Positions 15,386 to 24,866 of a stretch of DNA of 49,651 bases are shown in pieces. Both the position numbers and the translations under genes were made by a program. This DNA is from Planctomycetota bacterium (GTDB taxonomy: Bacteria > Planctomycetota > Planctomycetia > Pirellulales > Pirellulaceae). The DNA is taken from NCBI GenBank assembly GCA_016872775.1, contig VGZA01000044.1, forward strand, positions 1-49,651, given 5' to 3'. Within the stretch, counting starts at the first letter, position 1, and every line of letters starts with the position of its first letter. The notes under the pieces were generated by a model. The model was not told where the DNA came from and made no database searches. It saw nothing but the letters and a program-made list of their open reading frames with translations.

Positions 15386-15417
15386 CCCAGGGTAGCCGGA
15401 CTACCGGCAACCCTGGG
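15386..15417. repeat. Long intergenic hairpin (CCCAGGGT...ACCCTGGG type) in the 15185-15484 gap
   Basis: Stem CCCAGGGT (15386-15393) with ACCCTGGG (15410-15417), and inner stem GCCGG/CCGGC around loop ACTA. Thirteen base pairs with one A-A mismatch. It looks like a dispersed planctomycete repeat unit and may also end transcription from either side, as it lies between convergent genes. A small CCCCTTCGGGG hairpin is near 15431. Nothing else is seen in this 300-bp gap. Confidence 0.7.
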
Positions 15418-15484
15418 CTACGCTGAACATCCCCTTCGGGGAACGGGGCACTTCTTCGCCGCTCCGCAACGCGCTACTCTTGGG

Positions 15485-16516
15485 CTACTCTTGGCACTCC
15501 GACTCCCGCAGCCGATTCAGAACCTGCTCGGGGCTGGCGGTGCCGGTGACGCCGATCTGCTGGACGGTGATCGACGCAACCAGATTACCGACGCAGGCCG
15601 CTTCGATCGGATCCGCGCCTGCGATCAGTGATGCCACGATACCGCTGGTGGCGCTGTCGCCAGCTCCCACAATATCAATCGGCCCCTGGACTCGAATTCC
15701 CGGCACCGATTCGATCGACTTCGCCGGACGGGCCACGGCGATACCATCCTCCCCTTCGGTGCAAAAGGCGGTTACGCGATTACGGTTCGCAAGCAACTCG
15801 ACCGCCTGCCGCGCCACCCAGGTCTGATCACTGGACATGCCCAGCGCCTTGGAAAATTCGGTGCGGTTACCTTTCAGGCAGCCGAAGCAAAATTTTCCCA
15901 GATGGGCACGGCTGTCGATCAGCATCAGTTTCTTGGGATCCTGCCGGGACAACTTGCGCAAGTGGTCTCGAACCGTCGCGTTGACGACACCCCAGTTCGT
16001 TTCGTTGATCTGATCCAGAACGATCAGTCCGTCCGCGCGCTGCCAGACGTCGGTCACACTTTCACAGACCCGTTTCGTCGCGTCCTCCGACATTGGTGCA
16101 CGCGTGCGCACATCCAGTCGGTTCAACTCCGCGCAGCTGCCGTTCTCGCCGCGCCGCAGCGGCTTGGTGTAGGTCGGCGTCAAGCGGTTCTCGTCGCTGA
16201 TCACGTGCGCCGGATCGACAGGCATCGACGCCAGCGCGCGCCGCAAGTCGAATCCATGCCCATCATCGCCGATCAACGTGACGGGGACGAGCGTTCCGAC
16301 GCCCAGCGCGGCGAGGTTGTTCATGACCGTTCCCAGAGCGCCCGGGAAATTGCGAACGCGGGTGATCTGGTACGCTTCCAGTCCGGTTTCGATCGAGAGT
16401 TCATGGACGTCGGACTCGAGATCCAGGTACCGATCGAGGAACAGATCGCCGACCAGACCGATGGTCTGTTGGGGAAAACTCTCCAGCCAGGACTGCAGTC
16501 GTTCGACGGTTATCAT
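15485..16516 (-). CDS. PfkB/ribokinase-family sugar kinase, HldE/RfaE kinase-domain type
   Basis: 343 residues. The opening IGLVGDLFLDRYLD and RNFPGALGTVMNNLAALG resemble the heptose-7-phosphate kinase half of HldE. The C-terminal anion hole and catalytic Asp are in GAGDSATSGIVAS. No nucleotidyltransferase domain follows, so only the kinase half is present. Substrate is probably a sugar phosphate (heptose or similar) but is not certain. Its ATG overlaps the stop of the dynamin-like GTPase gene by 4 bp (ATGA), so it is translationally coupled to it, an odd pairing. Confidence 0.8.
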   Translation of the reverse strand: MITVERLQSWLESFPQQTIGLVGDLFLDRYLDLESDVHELSIETGLEAYQITRVRNFPGALGTVMNNLAALGVGTLVPVTLIGDDGHGFDLRRALASMPVDPAHVISDENRLTPTYTKPLRRGENGSCAELNRLDVRTRAPMSEDATKRVCESVTDVWQRADGLIVLDQINETNWGVVNATVRDHLRKLSRQDPKKLMLIDSRAHLGKFCFGCLKGNRTEFSKALGMSSDQTWVARQAVELLANRNRVTAFCTEGEDGIAVARPAKSIESVPGIRVQGPIDIVGAGDSATSGIVASLIAGADPIEAACVGNLVASITVQQIGVTGTASPEQVLNRLRESECQE

Positions 16517-18078
16517 GCTTCGGGAGGTGGGCGAAAGAGATTGGATCGGGCCTTGGACACTAATTGTCGCAATTCAGCGATGCTGGTCAGTTTTTTCCAT
16601 TGTTCGCGGGCGATTTCGGCGAGTCCTTCCGGGGGCGTGCGCATTTCCTGTTTGAAATATTGCTGGAAGACGCTCCCGATCCAGCGCGTCACCAGGGCCT
16701 GAACGATGCCTTGCAGCACACCGCCGGCGATTGTCCCGGCGCCCGGGATCGTCTTGAGCATCTGGGCGACGGCGGTGGAGAGTGCCGGTGTCGCCGCGCT
16801 GACGCCGAGAATCGCGATCAGGTTCTTTCCGAGTTGTCCGAGCAATCGCGTGGCGACTTCCATATCGACTTCCTGCCGATACGCGCGGGCCAGTTCCACA
16901 ACCATGCGGACGGTGATCGCGCTTCCGGCGAGCAGGTCAAGCACCGGAGTTGGACTCAGCGCCGCCGCACCGCCGGCGGCCCAGGTGTGCGACTCGATGA
17001 TACTCGATGCACGCGCGTCGAGTGCCTCTTGCAACCGCTCCCGCGCCTCCGTGACCAGCCCCCGCGACTGCAGCAGCAGGTTGGCGAGCAGCAGGTCATG
17101 TCCGTCCCGCTGAATCACCTGCATCATGCGTCGCGCCAGCGGTTCGATGTCGGGCGACTGCTCGACCTCTTCGGACGATTGCGAGCCGTCGGCCGACATT
17201 CGCACGCGTTCTCGTTTCACCGATCGGGACTGCACGGCGATCACGTCGTCGGCCCGCACCAATCCACGCAATTGATCACGAATCTGACCTAACAGTTTTT
17301 CGCGGTCGGTCGGAGCGAACCAATCGAGCTTGTTCAGGCAGACCAGCACGCGCTTTTCCATGCGCACCAGGGACCGAAGCAGGTCGACTTCCCCATCGCG
17401 CAACGGGCCGTCGACAACCAGCAGTACGATATCCGCGTCGCGGGCTGACTCGGCCGCGATTTCCCCGTGCCGGGCTCCATCGACCTCTCCCAGTCCGGGC
17501 GTATCGACCAGCATGACGCGATCGGACCCGGCCCAGGGAATCTCGTTACGATCGACCGTGGTGCCGCCCTGAATTTCGGTCTGGAACACTTCCTGGCCGG
17601 CCAGCGCGTTGAGCAGCGATGACTTGCCGCTGGAGATCGTGCCGAAGGCCACGATTTCCAGAATATGGTTTTCGCGTTTCCGCGCGAACCGATCGAGCAG
17701 CGGCTGCAGCTGCAGTTTCAACTCGGGAGTCACGGCGGGGTCGCCACGCAGGTCCTCCACCGAGGCCAGATTGGCATCCATTTCGCGCTGCCGTTCGGCG
17801 GCGGAAAGTTCGCGCGGGTCTTTTGCCCGAAGTTCTCGCCGCTGCGCCTTGCGTCGAGTCGCGATCCAGATCTTCCAGACGACGTAACCCGAACTGCCGA
17901 ATAACAGCAGGCCACCGCTGCCGACGATCGCGAAGTAGGCGATCACCCAGCCTCGGCCCCAAGTCGAGATCTTCTCGTACTGACTGACCAGTTGTGGCGG
18001 GACGTAGATCAGCGCGGCGCCCAGCAGAGCCAGGACCACGACAAACATCATGCCGGAAATCGCCTTCTGCCGTACCAT
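16513..18078 (-). CDS. Membrane-anchored dynamin/Era-like GTPase with DUF697-like C-terminus
   Basis: 521 residues. Two N-terminal membrane helices (about 8-28 and 44-70) are followed by a charged linker. The GTPase domain has G1 GTISSGKSS (146-154), G2 Thr in GGTTVDRNE, G3 DTPGLGE (192-198) and G4 NKLD (249-252). The C-terminal region is Ala/Gly-rich and hydrophobic (ALSPTPVLDLLAGSAITVRM and GAGTIAGGVLQGI), as in YcjF/DUF697 proteins that sit on the membrane. Likely role: nucleotide-driven membrane remodelling or stress response; not established. It is followed by a coupled sugar kinase and preceded by a HEAT-repeat membrane protein. Confidence 0.85.
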   Translation of the reverse strand: MVRQKAISGMMFVVVLALLGAALIYVPPQLVSQYEKISTWGRGWVIAYFAIVGSGGLLLFGSSGYVVWKIWIATRRKAQRRELRAKDPRELSAAERQREMDANLASVEDLRGDPAVTPELKLQLQPLLDRFARKRENHILEIVAFGTISSGKSSLLNALAGQEVFQTEIQGGTTVDRNEIPWAGSDRVMLVDTPGLGEVDGARHGEIAAESARDADIVLLVVDGPLRDGEVDLLRSLVRMEKRVLVCLNKLDWFAPTDREKLLGQIRDQLRGLVRADDVIAVQSRSVKRERVRMSADGSQSSEEVEQSPDIEPLARRMMQVIQRDGHDLLLANLLLQSRGLVTEARERLQEALDARASSIIESHTWAAGGAAALSPTPVLDLLAGSAITVRMVVELARAYRQEVDMEVATRLLGQLGKNLIAILGVSAATPALSTAVAQMLKTIPGAGTIAGGVLQGIVQALVTRWIGSVFQQYFKQEMRTPPEGLAEIAREQWKKLTSIAELRQLVSKARSNLFRPPPEA

Positions 18079-18173
18079 GCTGGATGGCTCGAACGATGAC
18101 GTTGAAAGATGCCGTTATGCGATGCTTGTGACCAAGGTTCTCGAACAATCACGTGGAAACGTTCTGTGGAAAA

Positions 18174-19313
18174 TCAACGATCGCCACCCGATTCGGCTCG
18201 GCGCACGGTTAACAGAAGATCGGTTGCGTCCATCTGCACGTCCTTGGCGACGTCCGCCGAGGAGAGTTTTTCGATCGAAGACAGTAATCCCGGCGGCAGG
18301 TCATGACGCACTTCCCAGAAGCGGGCTGTCGCGCGGATCGCATTCTTCAACACGCGAATCCGCTTCCGCGTCTTTTCCCCTTCGTTGGTCTCGTCCCGCG
18401 TCACCGCTGGATTGTCGGGGTCGAGCATATCGATCAAACCGTCAATGGCCCGTGGATCACCATGCCGCGCCAGTCCCAGGGCGGCATTGAACCGCACGTT
18501 TGCGTACCCGTCGTCGAGAAGTTCGCTCAAACGCCCGAGCGACTCCTCGTCGCCCAGCACCCCCATCGCAAACGCCGCACTGGAACGAAGCTGATCGTAT
18601 TTCGGCCGCTCGTCCGGATTATCCGAACGCGAACGGGAAGCGTCGAGCAACACCGCGCGCACCGCATTTCGCTGCGCCACGCGTTCCGCACCAACATTGC
18701 TCAAATGCACGGTCAGTGCCTCCACTGCCGCCGTCCGTACCCGCAGATCGACCGACGATTTCTGGGTTCGAACCGCTTCCACCAGTGTCGGCACCACCTG
18801 CCCGACGCGAAACTGTCCCAGAACTCCACAGAGAAACTCGCGCAACTTTACCTTCGCTTCATCCTGCAGACCGGCCGCCAGTTCGGCATCCAGAAATGTA
18901 CAGAGGTCGCCCGCAAGCTCCTCGTCATCCTTGATCGCGTCCGCGTCAGAATTCCGCAGCAGATTCGCCAGCTCAAACGCCTTTTGCCAGCTGGCGTCAT
19001 TGTTCTTGCGAATCTCCGCGACGAGCGCCCGCGGATTGCTGCCGGCGTGGGCGATCCAACTGAACATCAACCAGACGCCGACGATCAGCGATACAATCAC
19101 CAGCGGAATAAAGAACAACTGCACCACGAAGCCAGCGCTGGGCGGTTCCACCGGCGGCAGTGCGTCGTTCGCCAACCGAACGCGCGCGTCGGATGCGTCG
19201 AAACCGGCGGAATTCGGCGTGCTCGACAGATGGCTCGACCGATCGTTGGGCGGTCGATTCGACGGTACCTGCGACGAATCGAATGACGGCGACGGCGGTA
19301 AGGAAGGCGACAT
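18174..19313 (-). CDS. HEAT-repeat protein with single N-terminal membrane helix
   Basis: 379 residues. The first about 60 residues are Pro/Ser-rich. A membrane helix follows (FFIPLVIVSLIVGVWLMFSW, about 66-90). The rest is an alpha-solenoid: SSVDLRVRTAAVEALTVHL, SSAAFAMGVLGDEES, NVRFNAALGLARHGDPRAI and AIDGLIDMLDPDNPAV are recognisable HEAT units. Such proteins are scaffolds for protein contacts; partner unknown. It has GGGAG before the ATG. It lies 95 bp upstream of the dynamin-like GTPase gene on the same strand, so it may be its partner. It is divergent from the lipoate-ligase-like gene. Confidence 0.75.
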   Translation of the reverse strand: MSPSLPPSPSFDSSQVPSNRPPNDRSSHLSSTPNSAGFDASDARVRLANDALPPVEPPSAGFVVQLFFIPLVIVSLIVGVWLMFSWIAHAGSNPRALVAEIRKNNDASWQKAFELANLLRNSDADAIKDDEELAGDLCTFLDAELAAGLQDEAKVKLREFLCGVLGQFRVGQVVPTLVEAVRTQKSSVDLRVRTAAVEALTVHLSNVGAERVAQRNAVRAVLLDASRSRSDNPDERPKYDQLRSSAAFAMGVLGDEESLGRLSELLDDGYANVRFNAALGLARHGDPRAIDGLIDMLDPDNPAVTRDETNEGEKTRKRIRVLKNAIRATARFWEVRHDLPPGLLSSIEKLSSADVAKDVQMDATDLLLTVRRAESGGDR

Positions 19314-19405
19314 GAGTCTCCCTGGGGATTCTGGGCGAAGTGCTTACAGTGTAAGATCGACCCGACGGATACAAAAGGGGGACGACGGCCGCCTCGGAAC
19401 ACTCC

Positions 19406-20122
19406 ATGAAACGCCTGGAACTGACTTTGCCCACGCTCGCCGAGAATTTGGCGCTGGACGAAGCGCTGCTGGAGGAGTCGGAGTCGACGGGCGATGACTC
19501 CGGTTGGTTGCGGCTATGGGAATATGGACAGCAGGCGGTCGTGCTCGGCCGGTCTTCAATCGCTGCGATCGAGGTGGAGGTCGAGGACTGCCGGACGGCA
19601 GGCATCGAACTGGGCCGCCGTTGCAGCGGCGGCGCGACGGTGTTGATCGGCCCAGGCTGCCTGATGTACTCGCTGGTCCTGCCCCATGCGACAACCGGCG
19701 GATTGGACGTCGATCGAATGCACTGCCAAGTGCTGGGCACGATGCAACGCGGATTGCAGCGCTTGCAACCTGGTGTGAGCTGTGCGGGCACGAGCGACCT
19801 GGCGATCGGGGGTCGAAAATTTTCTGGCAACAGCCTGCGCGTGAAGCGATCGCATTTTCTTTACCACGGAACGGTTCTGTACGATCTGTCGCCGCGGGAC
19901 GTGGCGCGCTTTTTGCGCCATGCGCCGCGACAACCCGCCTACCGGGCCGGTCGCGATCACGCATCGTTCGTGGACAACTTCCCCGCGCGCCGCGAGGAGC
20001 TTGCTCAGGCAATCGTTGACGCCTGGAACGCGCACGACGTCAGCAGTGATTGGCCGCGCAGCCGCACCGCGCAATTGGTCGCCGATCGCTACGCGCACCA
20101 TGCTTGGACGTTTGCGCGCTGA
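19406..20122 (+). CDS. Lipoate-protein ligase/lipoyltransferase-fold protein (BPL_LplA_LipB family)
   Basis: 238 residues, about the size of the catalytic domain alone. Motifs: AENLALDEALL near the N-terminus, ELGRRCSGGATVLIGPG (the RRxSGGG-like loop that binds the acyl-AMP), and SDLAIGGRKFSGNSLR with the catalytic Lys (about 138). It lacks the C-terminal LplA accessory domain. It could be a lipoate ligase half or an octanoyltransferase of the LipM/LipL kind. No other lipoate genes are nearby. It is divergent from the HEAT-repeat gene. Confidence 0.8.
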   Translation: MKRLELTLPTLAENLALDEALLEESESTGDDSGWLRLWEYGQQAVVLGRSSIAAIEVEVEDCRTAGIELGRRCSGGATVLIGPGCLMYSLVLPHATTGGLDVDRMHCQVLGTMQRGLQRLQPGVSCAGTSDLAIGGRKFSGNSLRVKRSHFLYHGTVLYDLSPRDVARFLRHAPRQPAYRAGRDHASFVDNFPARREELAQAIVDAWNAHDVSSDWPRSRTAQLVADRYAHHAWTFAR

Positions 20123-20186
20123 GTTTTGGCCTCGACGGACCCTTAGGGCAACGTCGAGGCCACACCACACGATCGCCGCGAGCACC

Positions 20187-22454
20187 TCAGACCAGTCCCC
20201 ACTTCTTACGCAGGAACCATTCGATCGAGAGAATCGACGTGAAGATGACGAGTACCAGCCAGGCGTCGAGCGGCGTGTCGGCAAGTTGCCACTTGGATTC
20301 CACTTCCACGTCAAACCGTTCGGGCCGATTTCCGAGTTGTTCCAACAGTGCCGCAAGTTGTTCCGGTGCGATCGGTCCGCCGCCGTGTTCCTGGGTCAGT
20401 AGGGCCAGTCGGGTCATCTGGTCGTGATCGGCGGCGGCGACCGACAGTTCGAGGTCCTGGTCGACAACCATGAACTCCGCTCGTGCGGTTCCCAGTTCCT
20501 TGCCTTCACGGCTGGCGGTCAACTGGATGGTGTAGTCGCCGGGTTGTGTCAGCGGGTCGATCAGCCCCAGTCCATGGTCGCCTTCGCGGGCCACCTGGAT
20601 CGCAATGCGTTTGCCATCGGGCGTGAGCAGTGTCGCCTGGTAGCTTGCGTCGGCGATCACGTCGCCGGCCGCGGTGCGAGCGGCAGCCTGGAACGCGACG
20701 CGGACACCTGGCGGGTAGCGGCGACGTTCGAGTTTCAAGGAGACGTCGTCTTGCGTCAGGTCTTCACGGCGAACCAGCCAGAGCACAGCCTGTCGCCAGA
20801 ATTTCTTGTGTTCCGCCTGGCGTCCGTGCAGCCACCAGCGCCAGGTCGAATCGCCGGCGAAGGCCAGCACGCGGCCGTTACCGTATTCGCCGGAGACCAG
20901 CAGTGGCGTCGACCCATTACCGCGGGCGAGCACCTGCACGCCGGCTCCATCCTTGATCCCGGAAAATTTGTTGGCACCGGGCAGCGGCGGGAGGCTGGCC
21001 CAAACCGCCGCGTTGTTCTCGCCGGCGGCAAGTCGAGTGATCGAATGGTCGCGCGACGGCAGCATCGTGATCGGTCCCGGCAGGTGCAGATCATTCCGGA
21101 CCGACTCGCCGAAATTCTGCCGTTCCAGCCGCGACATGGCAATTGGCAACGGATCGGCCAACGGAGTGTTCCCGTAACCGCCCGGTCCAAAGCTGTGGTA
21201 TCCGCCGAGCATCATCAGACCCTTTCCCTGATCAACTTCCTCGACCAGTCGGGCCAGACCGCGTTCGCCCAGCGCCATGGAGTCGAGGTCGCCGAGGATA
21301 TAGGCGTCGTACTTCGAGCCGGCGAGGGTGGTCGCCAGGTCAACCGGCCAGCGTTCGCGCTGCCGCGCGTCAATCCACTGGAAGTCGAGTTCGATGTCCG
21401 GCGAGGCGTCGAGCGACTGCCGCAGGAACGATTGTTCCGGTCGCGGATCACCTTCCAGGTAGAGCACGCGCAAACCGCCGTCGAGCACGGTGAGAAAGGC
21501 GCTTTGGCGGTTGTTCTGGGCTACCAGTTCCCCCGGCTGCGGCGCCACGCTGACCGTGAGCTTGTACTGGCCCGGCTTGGTGGGCGCGAATGGAAAGGCG
21601 ACGTCGATCAACTGCCCATCCTCACGCGCGGTTACCGTCCGGCTGCCTGCGACTTCCCGTCCGCCACTCGCGTCTTCCAGCAGCAATTGCAGAGGCAGTT
21701 CCTGGTTCACGTAACCGCGGACCCGAACCGAGGCGCGAATCGAAATTTCGTTTTTGACAAACACGGTGTAATGATCGGCGATGCCATCGACGGCCACGTC
21801 GCGGGCCTGGACGGCGTCGCCTGACGGACCAAACGCAATCGTGTACAGCGGATAACCTTGCCGCGCGAGTTCCCGCGCCGCCTCATAGACTTCGACGCGC
21901 GGTTCCACGGCGGTTTGCGTGCCGTCACCCAGAACAATGACGGCGGCCAGCCTGCGGCCCAGTTCCTGGCCGACTGCCTCGGCCAGCGTCGTGCCCAGAT
22001 CGGTCTGTTGCCCTTCTGGCCGATCCGGAAGCTGCGGGATCGAACCGTTCGAGTTCAGGCGATGCAGTTCGGCATCGTAACTGTAGAGTTTGAGGTCGAA
22101 TTGTTTGGACAGTTGGGCCAGGAGGGACGCGCTTGCCGACAGCAGTTCTTTTTGCGCATCCCAGCGCGAACGACCGCCCGATCCGTTCGGCAGTTGCATG
22201 CTGCGACTGGAATCGATCAGTACCAACAGCGATGCGGTCTGCGGTCGGCTGCTGGAACTCACGCGCGTGGGACGCAGCATCGCCAGCAGCACCAGGCCGA
22301 TCAGCGCCAACCGCAGGCTGACGAGCGTCCAGCGGCGCCGGGGGTCGATCCGAGCGAAATTTGGCGACACGGCCAGCAACGCCAGCAGCACCCCCGCCGC
22401 GACCGCGACGACGAGGTAGCTCTCGAAAATGGGATTTAACGACCAGGTGGTCAT
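20187..22454 (-). CDS. Membrane VWA-domain protein, BatB/glutamine-amidotransferase-like
   Basis: 755 residues, last gene of the MoxR operon. Two N-terminal membrane helices are followed by a von Willebrand A domain with an intact MIDAS start (VLIDSSRSM, DxSxS) and DLGTTLAEAV. The middle contains a GATase-like segment (VLYLEGDPRPEQSFLRQSL, MLGGYHSFGPGGYGNTPL and FAGDSTWRWW), and a membrane helix ends the protein (LVLVIFTSILSIEWFLRKKW). It is probably a periplasmic metal-dependent binding module worked on by MoxR. The start ATG overlaps the stop of the BatA-like gene (ATGA). Confidence 0.85.
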   Translation of the reverse strand: MTTWSLNPIFESYLVVAVAAGVLLALLAVSPNFARIDPRRRWTLVSLRLALIGLVLLAMLRPTRVSSSSRPQTASLLVLIDSSRSMQLPNGSGGRSRWDAQKELLSASASLLAQLSKQFDLKLYSYDAELHRLNSNGSIPQLPDRPEGQQTDLGTTLAEAVGQELGRRLAAVIVLGDGTQTAVEPRVEVYEAARELARQGYPLYTIAFGPSGDAVQARDVAVDGIADHYTVFVKNEISIRASVRVRGYVNQELPLQLLLEDASGGREVAGSRTVTAREDGQLIDVAFPFAPTKPGQYKLTVSVAPQPGELVAQNNRQSAFLTVLDGGLRVLYLEGDPRPEQSFLRQSLDASPDIELDFQWIDARQRERWPVDLATTLAGSKYDAYILGDLDSMALGERGLARLVEEVDQGKGLMMLGGYHSFGPGGYGNTPLADPLPIAMSRLERQNFGESVRNDLHLPGPITMLPSRDHSITRLAAGENNAAVWASLPPLPGANKFSGIKDGAGVQVLARGNGSTPLLVSGEYGNGRVLAFAGDSTWRWWLHGRQAEHKKFWRQAVLWLVRREDLTQDDVSLKLERRRYPPGVRVAFQAAARTAAGDVIADASYQATLLTPDGKRIAIQVAREGDHGLGLIDPLTQPGDYTIQLTASREGKELGTARAEFMVVDQDLELSVAAADHDQMTRLALLTQEHGGGPIAPEQLAALLEQLGNRPERFDVEVESKWQLADTPLDAWLVLVIFTSILSIEWFLRKKWGLV

Positions 22455-24862
22455 ACCGCGTCAGGCTCCGGAAGCGATGCGAGTGACAACCCGGCCTGGG
22501 AAACGACGGTCGCTTCCTGACGACGGTAAAAGCGGTTCGACAGCAGTTGTTCGATCGCGAGGAAGACCGCCAGCCCGATCAACAGGAAGGAATAGAATTC
22601 GCGACCGACTCGAGATTCACCGATCCCGCGCGTCACCTCGTCGCGGCTCGTCGCGAACTGGTAACGCTTGGCGCCCAACACGTTGTCCAGCGTCGCGCGG
22701 GGCATGCGCAGCAGGTCGCCCGCCGTCGCGGGTGCATTGACCGAAAATCCCCGCAAGATCGGCTCGCCTCGAAATCCCTTCAGTCGGTACTGTCCGGCAA
22801 TTTCGGTGAAACGAACGCTCAGCCGACGGTCCCGAGCCACCACGTCCTGGGTCTCGCCAGTCGGTCCGAACAGCTGAAAGCGATCGGGATCACGCTCGGG
22901 CGACAGGGGAATCACCGCGGTCTCTCCGCTGAGATAATTCAGTTTGGAATCGCCGCTGGAGACAATGAAGCGAGCGATCTGGTCGAGCAGCACGACGGTT
23001 GGCCAGGCGTCTTCGGCGGTAAAAAGTTCGTTCCAGGCAGTGCGCCCGATCGGCTCGGCGGGTTCCGACACCGGAGTGGTCATCACGATCACGCGCCCTT
23101 TCCCCAGTAACCGTTCGACGATCGCCGGTCGATTGTTACTGTAAGAGGCGACGACGCGGCTGTCGTCGGCGACCGGATCGAGAATCCAATGGCGATAGAC
23201 CGGCATCTGGTTCCAGGGCGCCGAGGCGTTGCGAAACGCGGCGAGCAACGGGTGATCGAATCGCTCCGGTGCCAGGAACAGATCGGAGGAAGTGCTGCGC
23301 CATTCTCGAGCCAGGCGTCCACCGATGACCGCCTGCGCGAGCGTTTCGTTAAACGAGGTTACGGGGTGGGCACGGGAGCCGAGGAATATCGCCAGGCCTC
23401 CCCCGGCTTGCGCGTACTGTTCCAACTGTCTCCATTCGCTGGGAGTCAGCGGGGCCGGGTCGAGCAGCACGACGGCCGCGAATTCCGCCAGGATCGTGTT
23501 TCCCAGCTCCGCCTGCCGGACCGGCCGGCATTCGAACAGCGATCGGCCCAGTTGCTGCCATTCCGCCGGCGCAACAGCTTCCATAAAAAAGGAGTTCAGC
23601 ACGCCGTCAGGCGCCACGACCAGGATGGGCCAGGCCGGTTTGACTTCCACCGTAAAGAAACGGACGTCGTCGGCTTCCAGGCCGTCCTGCCCGAGGATCC
23701 GCAGCGCCGCGTGGCGCGTGCCGAGTTCCAGACCGCGCAGTCGGAACTCGACGCGCTGCGAGCCGGTCGCGCTGAATTCGCAGACCTGCTGTCCGCGCAC
23801 TCGACTGTTCGGCAGGAGCATTTTGCCGTCCTGGATGATCGGTCGCGTGGCGTCCGGTTCCTCGACGCGCAGTTCCACGTTTCGGCTTCCTCCCGATCCA
23901 ACGTGAGCGATCTCGGCCTGCACGATCAGTTCGCCGCCGCGAGGCAGGAGTTCGGTCGAGAGGCTCAGATCGCGGACGCCGAAGTTGCTGGGATCGTCGT
24001 TGCCCAGGTCGATCACCGACAGGAACAGGTCGGGCGCGTCACCCAGCAGATTCGTCAGCGGGCGAGCGTCAGCCTCCCAGGCGGCAGACGCCAGATCGGT
24101 CAACACGTAGATTTCCTTGCGCGACTTGCCGCTGGATTGGACCAGTCGGATCGCATCTTCCAGCCGGCGGGTCATGGGGCCGGCGGCGCCCGAGGTTTCC
24201 AGGCGGTCGATCGCCTTGACGGCGGCGGCCCGATCGACGGCGAACGCGGCGGGCGCGGGTCGGGCATCGAGCAGCGCGATATCACTGCCTTCGGGCAACT
24301 GCCGCGCGATCCAGTGCGCGAATTCCCGTGCCGCTTCAAGCCGCGACTGATTGGCGTTGCGATAAGCCATGCGCGGCGCGGTGTCGACCACAATTGCCGC
24401 GGCAACCGGCGCCTCCTGGTCGCCAACCAGCCCGCCAGGACTGTTGGCCAGGGTGGGGACCAGAATCGACAGCGTACCCAGGCTGGTAATCACAGCCAGC
24501 CCTGCCAGCGTCCCGATCAGCATCCTGCCACGACGCCAAACCACCGCCATGATCGTCAGTGCAATCGCCAGCAGCGCCATCGAACCGGCCGCCGACGCCA
24601 GAAGCCAGTTACCGAAAACCGTCGACGCCGTGCTGGGCCGGGCCAGGGCCAGCGCCACACAGGCCAGCGCCAGGCAACGCAAGAGCAGTAAGATCCAATG
24701 CCGAAGCTGCAACGTTCGCTTGTTCGAATCGCGACGCGCTTTGAGAAAGCGGATCGCCGGGAAGACGAGCTGCTTGGGCTGCTGCCGCATCGTCAAGTGC
24801 AGCACGATCGGTATCGCGGCCAGCGCCATACCCAGCAACAGTGATCCGTTGACAAATGACAC
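22451..24862 (-). CDS. BatA-like membrane protein with degenerate VWA domain
   Basis: 803 residues. The N-terminus is the BatA (aerotolerance regulator N-terminal) domain: GMALAAIPIVLHLTMRQQP and RTLQLRHWILLLLRCLALA, with membrane helices. It then has a VWA-like domain in which the MIDAS start reads VVDTAPRMAYRN, so the DxSxS serines are replaced. The large middle part is beta-rich, and a GATase-like LDPAPLTPSEWRQLEQYAQA stretch is present. A final helix precedes the short tail. It is likely a structural partner of the intact VWA protein encoded downstream. It starts 4 bp after the DUF58 gene. Confidence 0.85.
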   Translation of the reverse strand: MSFVNGSLLLGMALAAIPIVLHLTMRQQPKQLVFPAIRFLKARRDSNKRTLQLRHWILLLLRCLALACVALALARPSTASTVFGNWLLASAAGSMALLAIALTIMAVVWRRGRMLIGTLAGLAVITSLGTLSILVPTLANSPGGLVGDQEAPVAAAIVVDTAPRMAYRNANQSRLEAAREFAHWIARQLPEGSDIALLDARPAPAAFAVDRAAAVKAIDRLETSGAAGPMTRRLEDAIRLVQSSGKSRKEIYVLTDLASAAWEADARPLTNLLGDAPDLFLSVIDLGNDDPSNFGVRDLSLSTELLPRGGELIVQAEIAHVGSGGSRNVELRVEEPDATRPIIQDGKMLLPNSRVRGQQVCEFSATGSQRVEFRLRGLELGTRHAALRILGQDGLEADDVRFFTVEVKPAWPILVVAPDGVLNSFFMEAVAPAEWQQLGRSLFECRPVRQAELGNTILAEFAAVVLLDPAPLTPSEWRQLEQYAQAGGGLAIFLGSRAHPVTSFNETLAQAVIGGRLAREWRSTSSDLFLAPERFDHPLLAAFRNASAPWNQMPVYRHWILDPVADDSRVVASYSNNRPAIVERLLGKGRVIVMTTPVSEPAEPIGRTAWNELFTAEDAWPTVVLLDQIARFIVSSGDSKLNYLSGETAVIPLSPERDPDRFQLFGPTGETQDVVARDRRLSVRFTEIAGQYRLKGFRGEPILRGFSVNAPATAGDLLRMPRATLDNVLGAKRYQFATSRDEVTRGIGESRVGREFYSFLLIGLAVFLAIEQLLSNRFYRRQEATVVSQAGLSLASLPEPDAV

Positions 24863-24866
24863 GCTG

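Noticed and set aside
20424-21824. 466-codon plus-strand open frame
   Set aside because: Antisense shadow of the VWA gene; no domain motif.
23189-24691. 500-codon plus-strand open frame
   Set aside because: Antisense shadow of the BatA-like gene; no domain motif.
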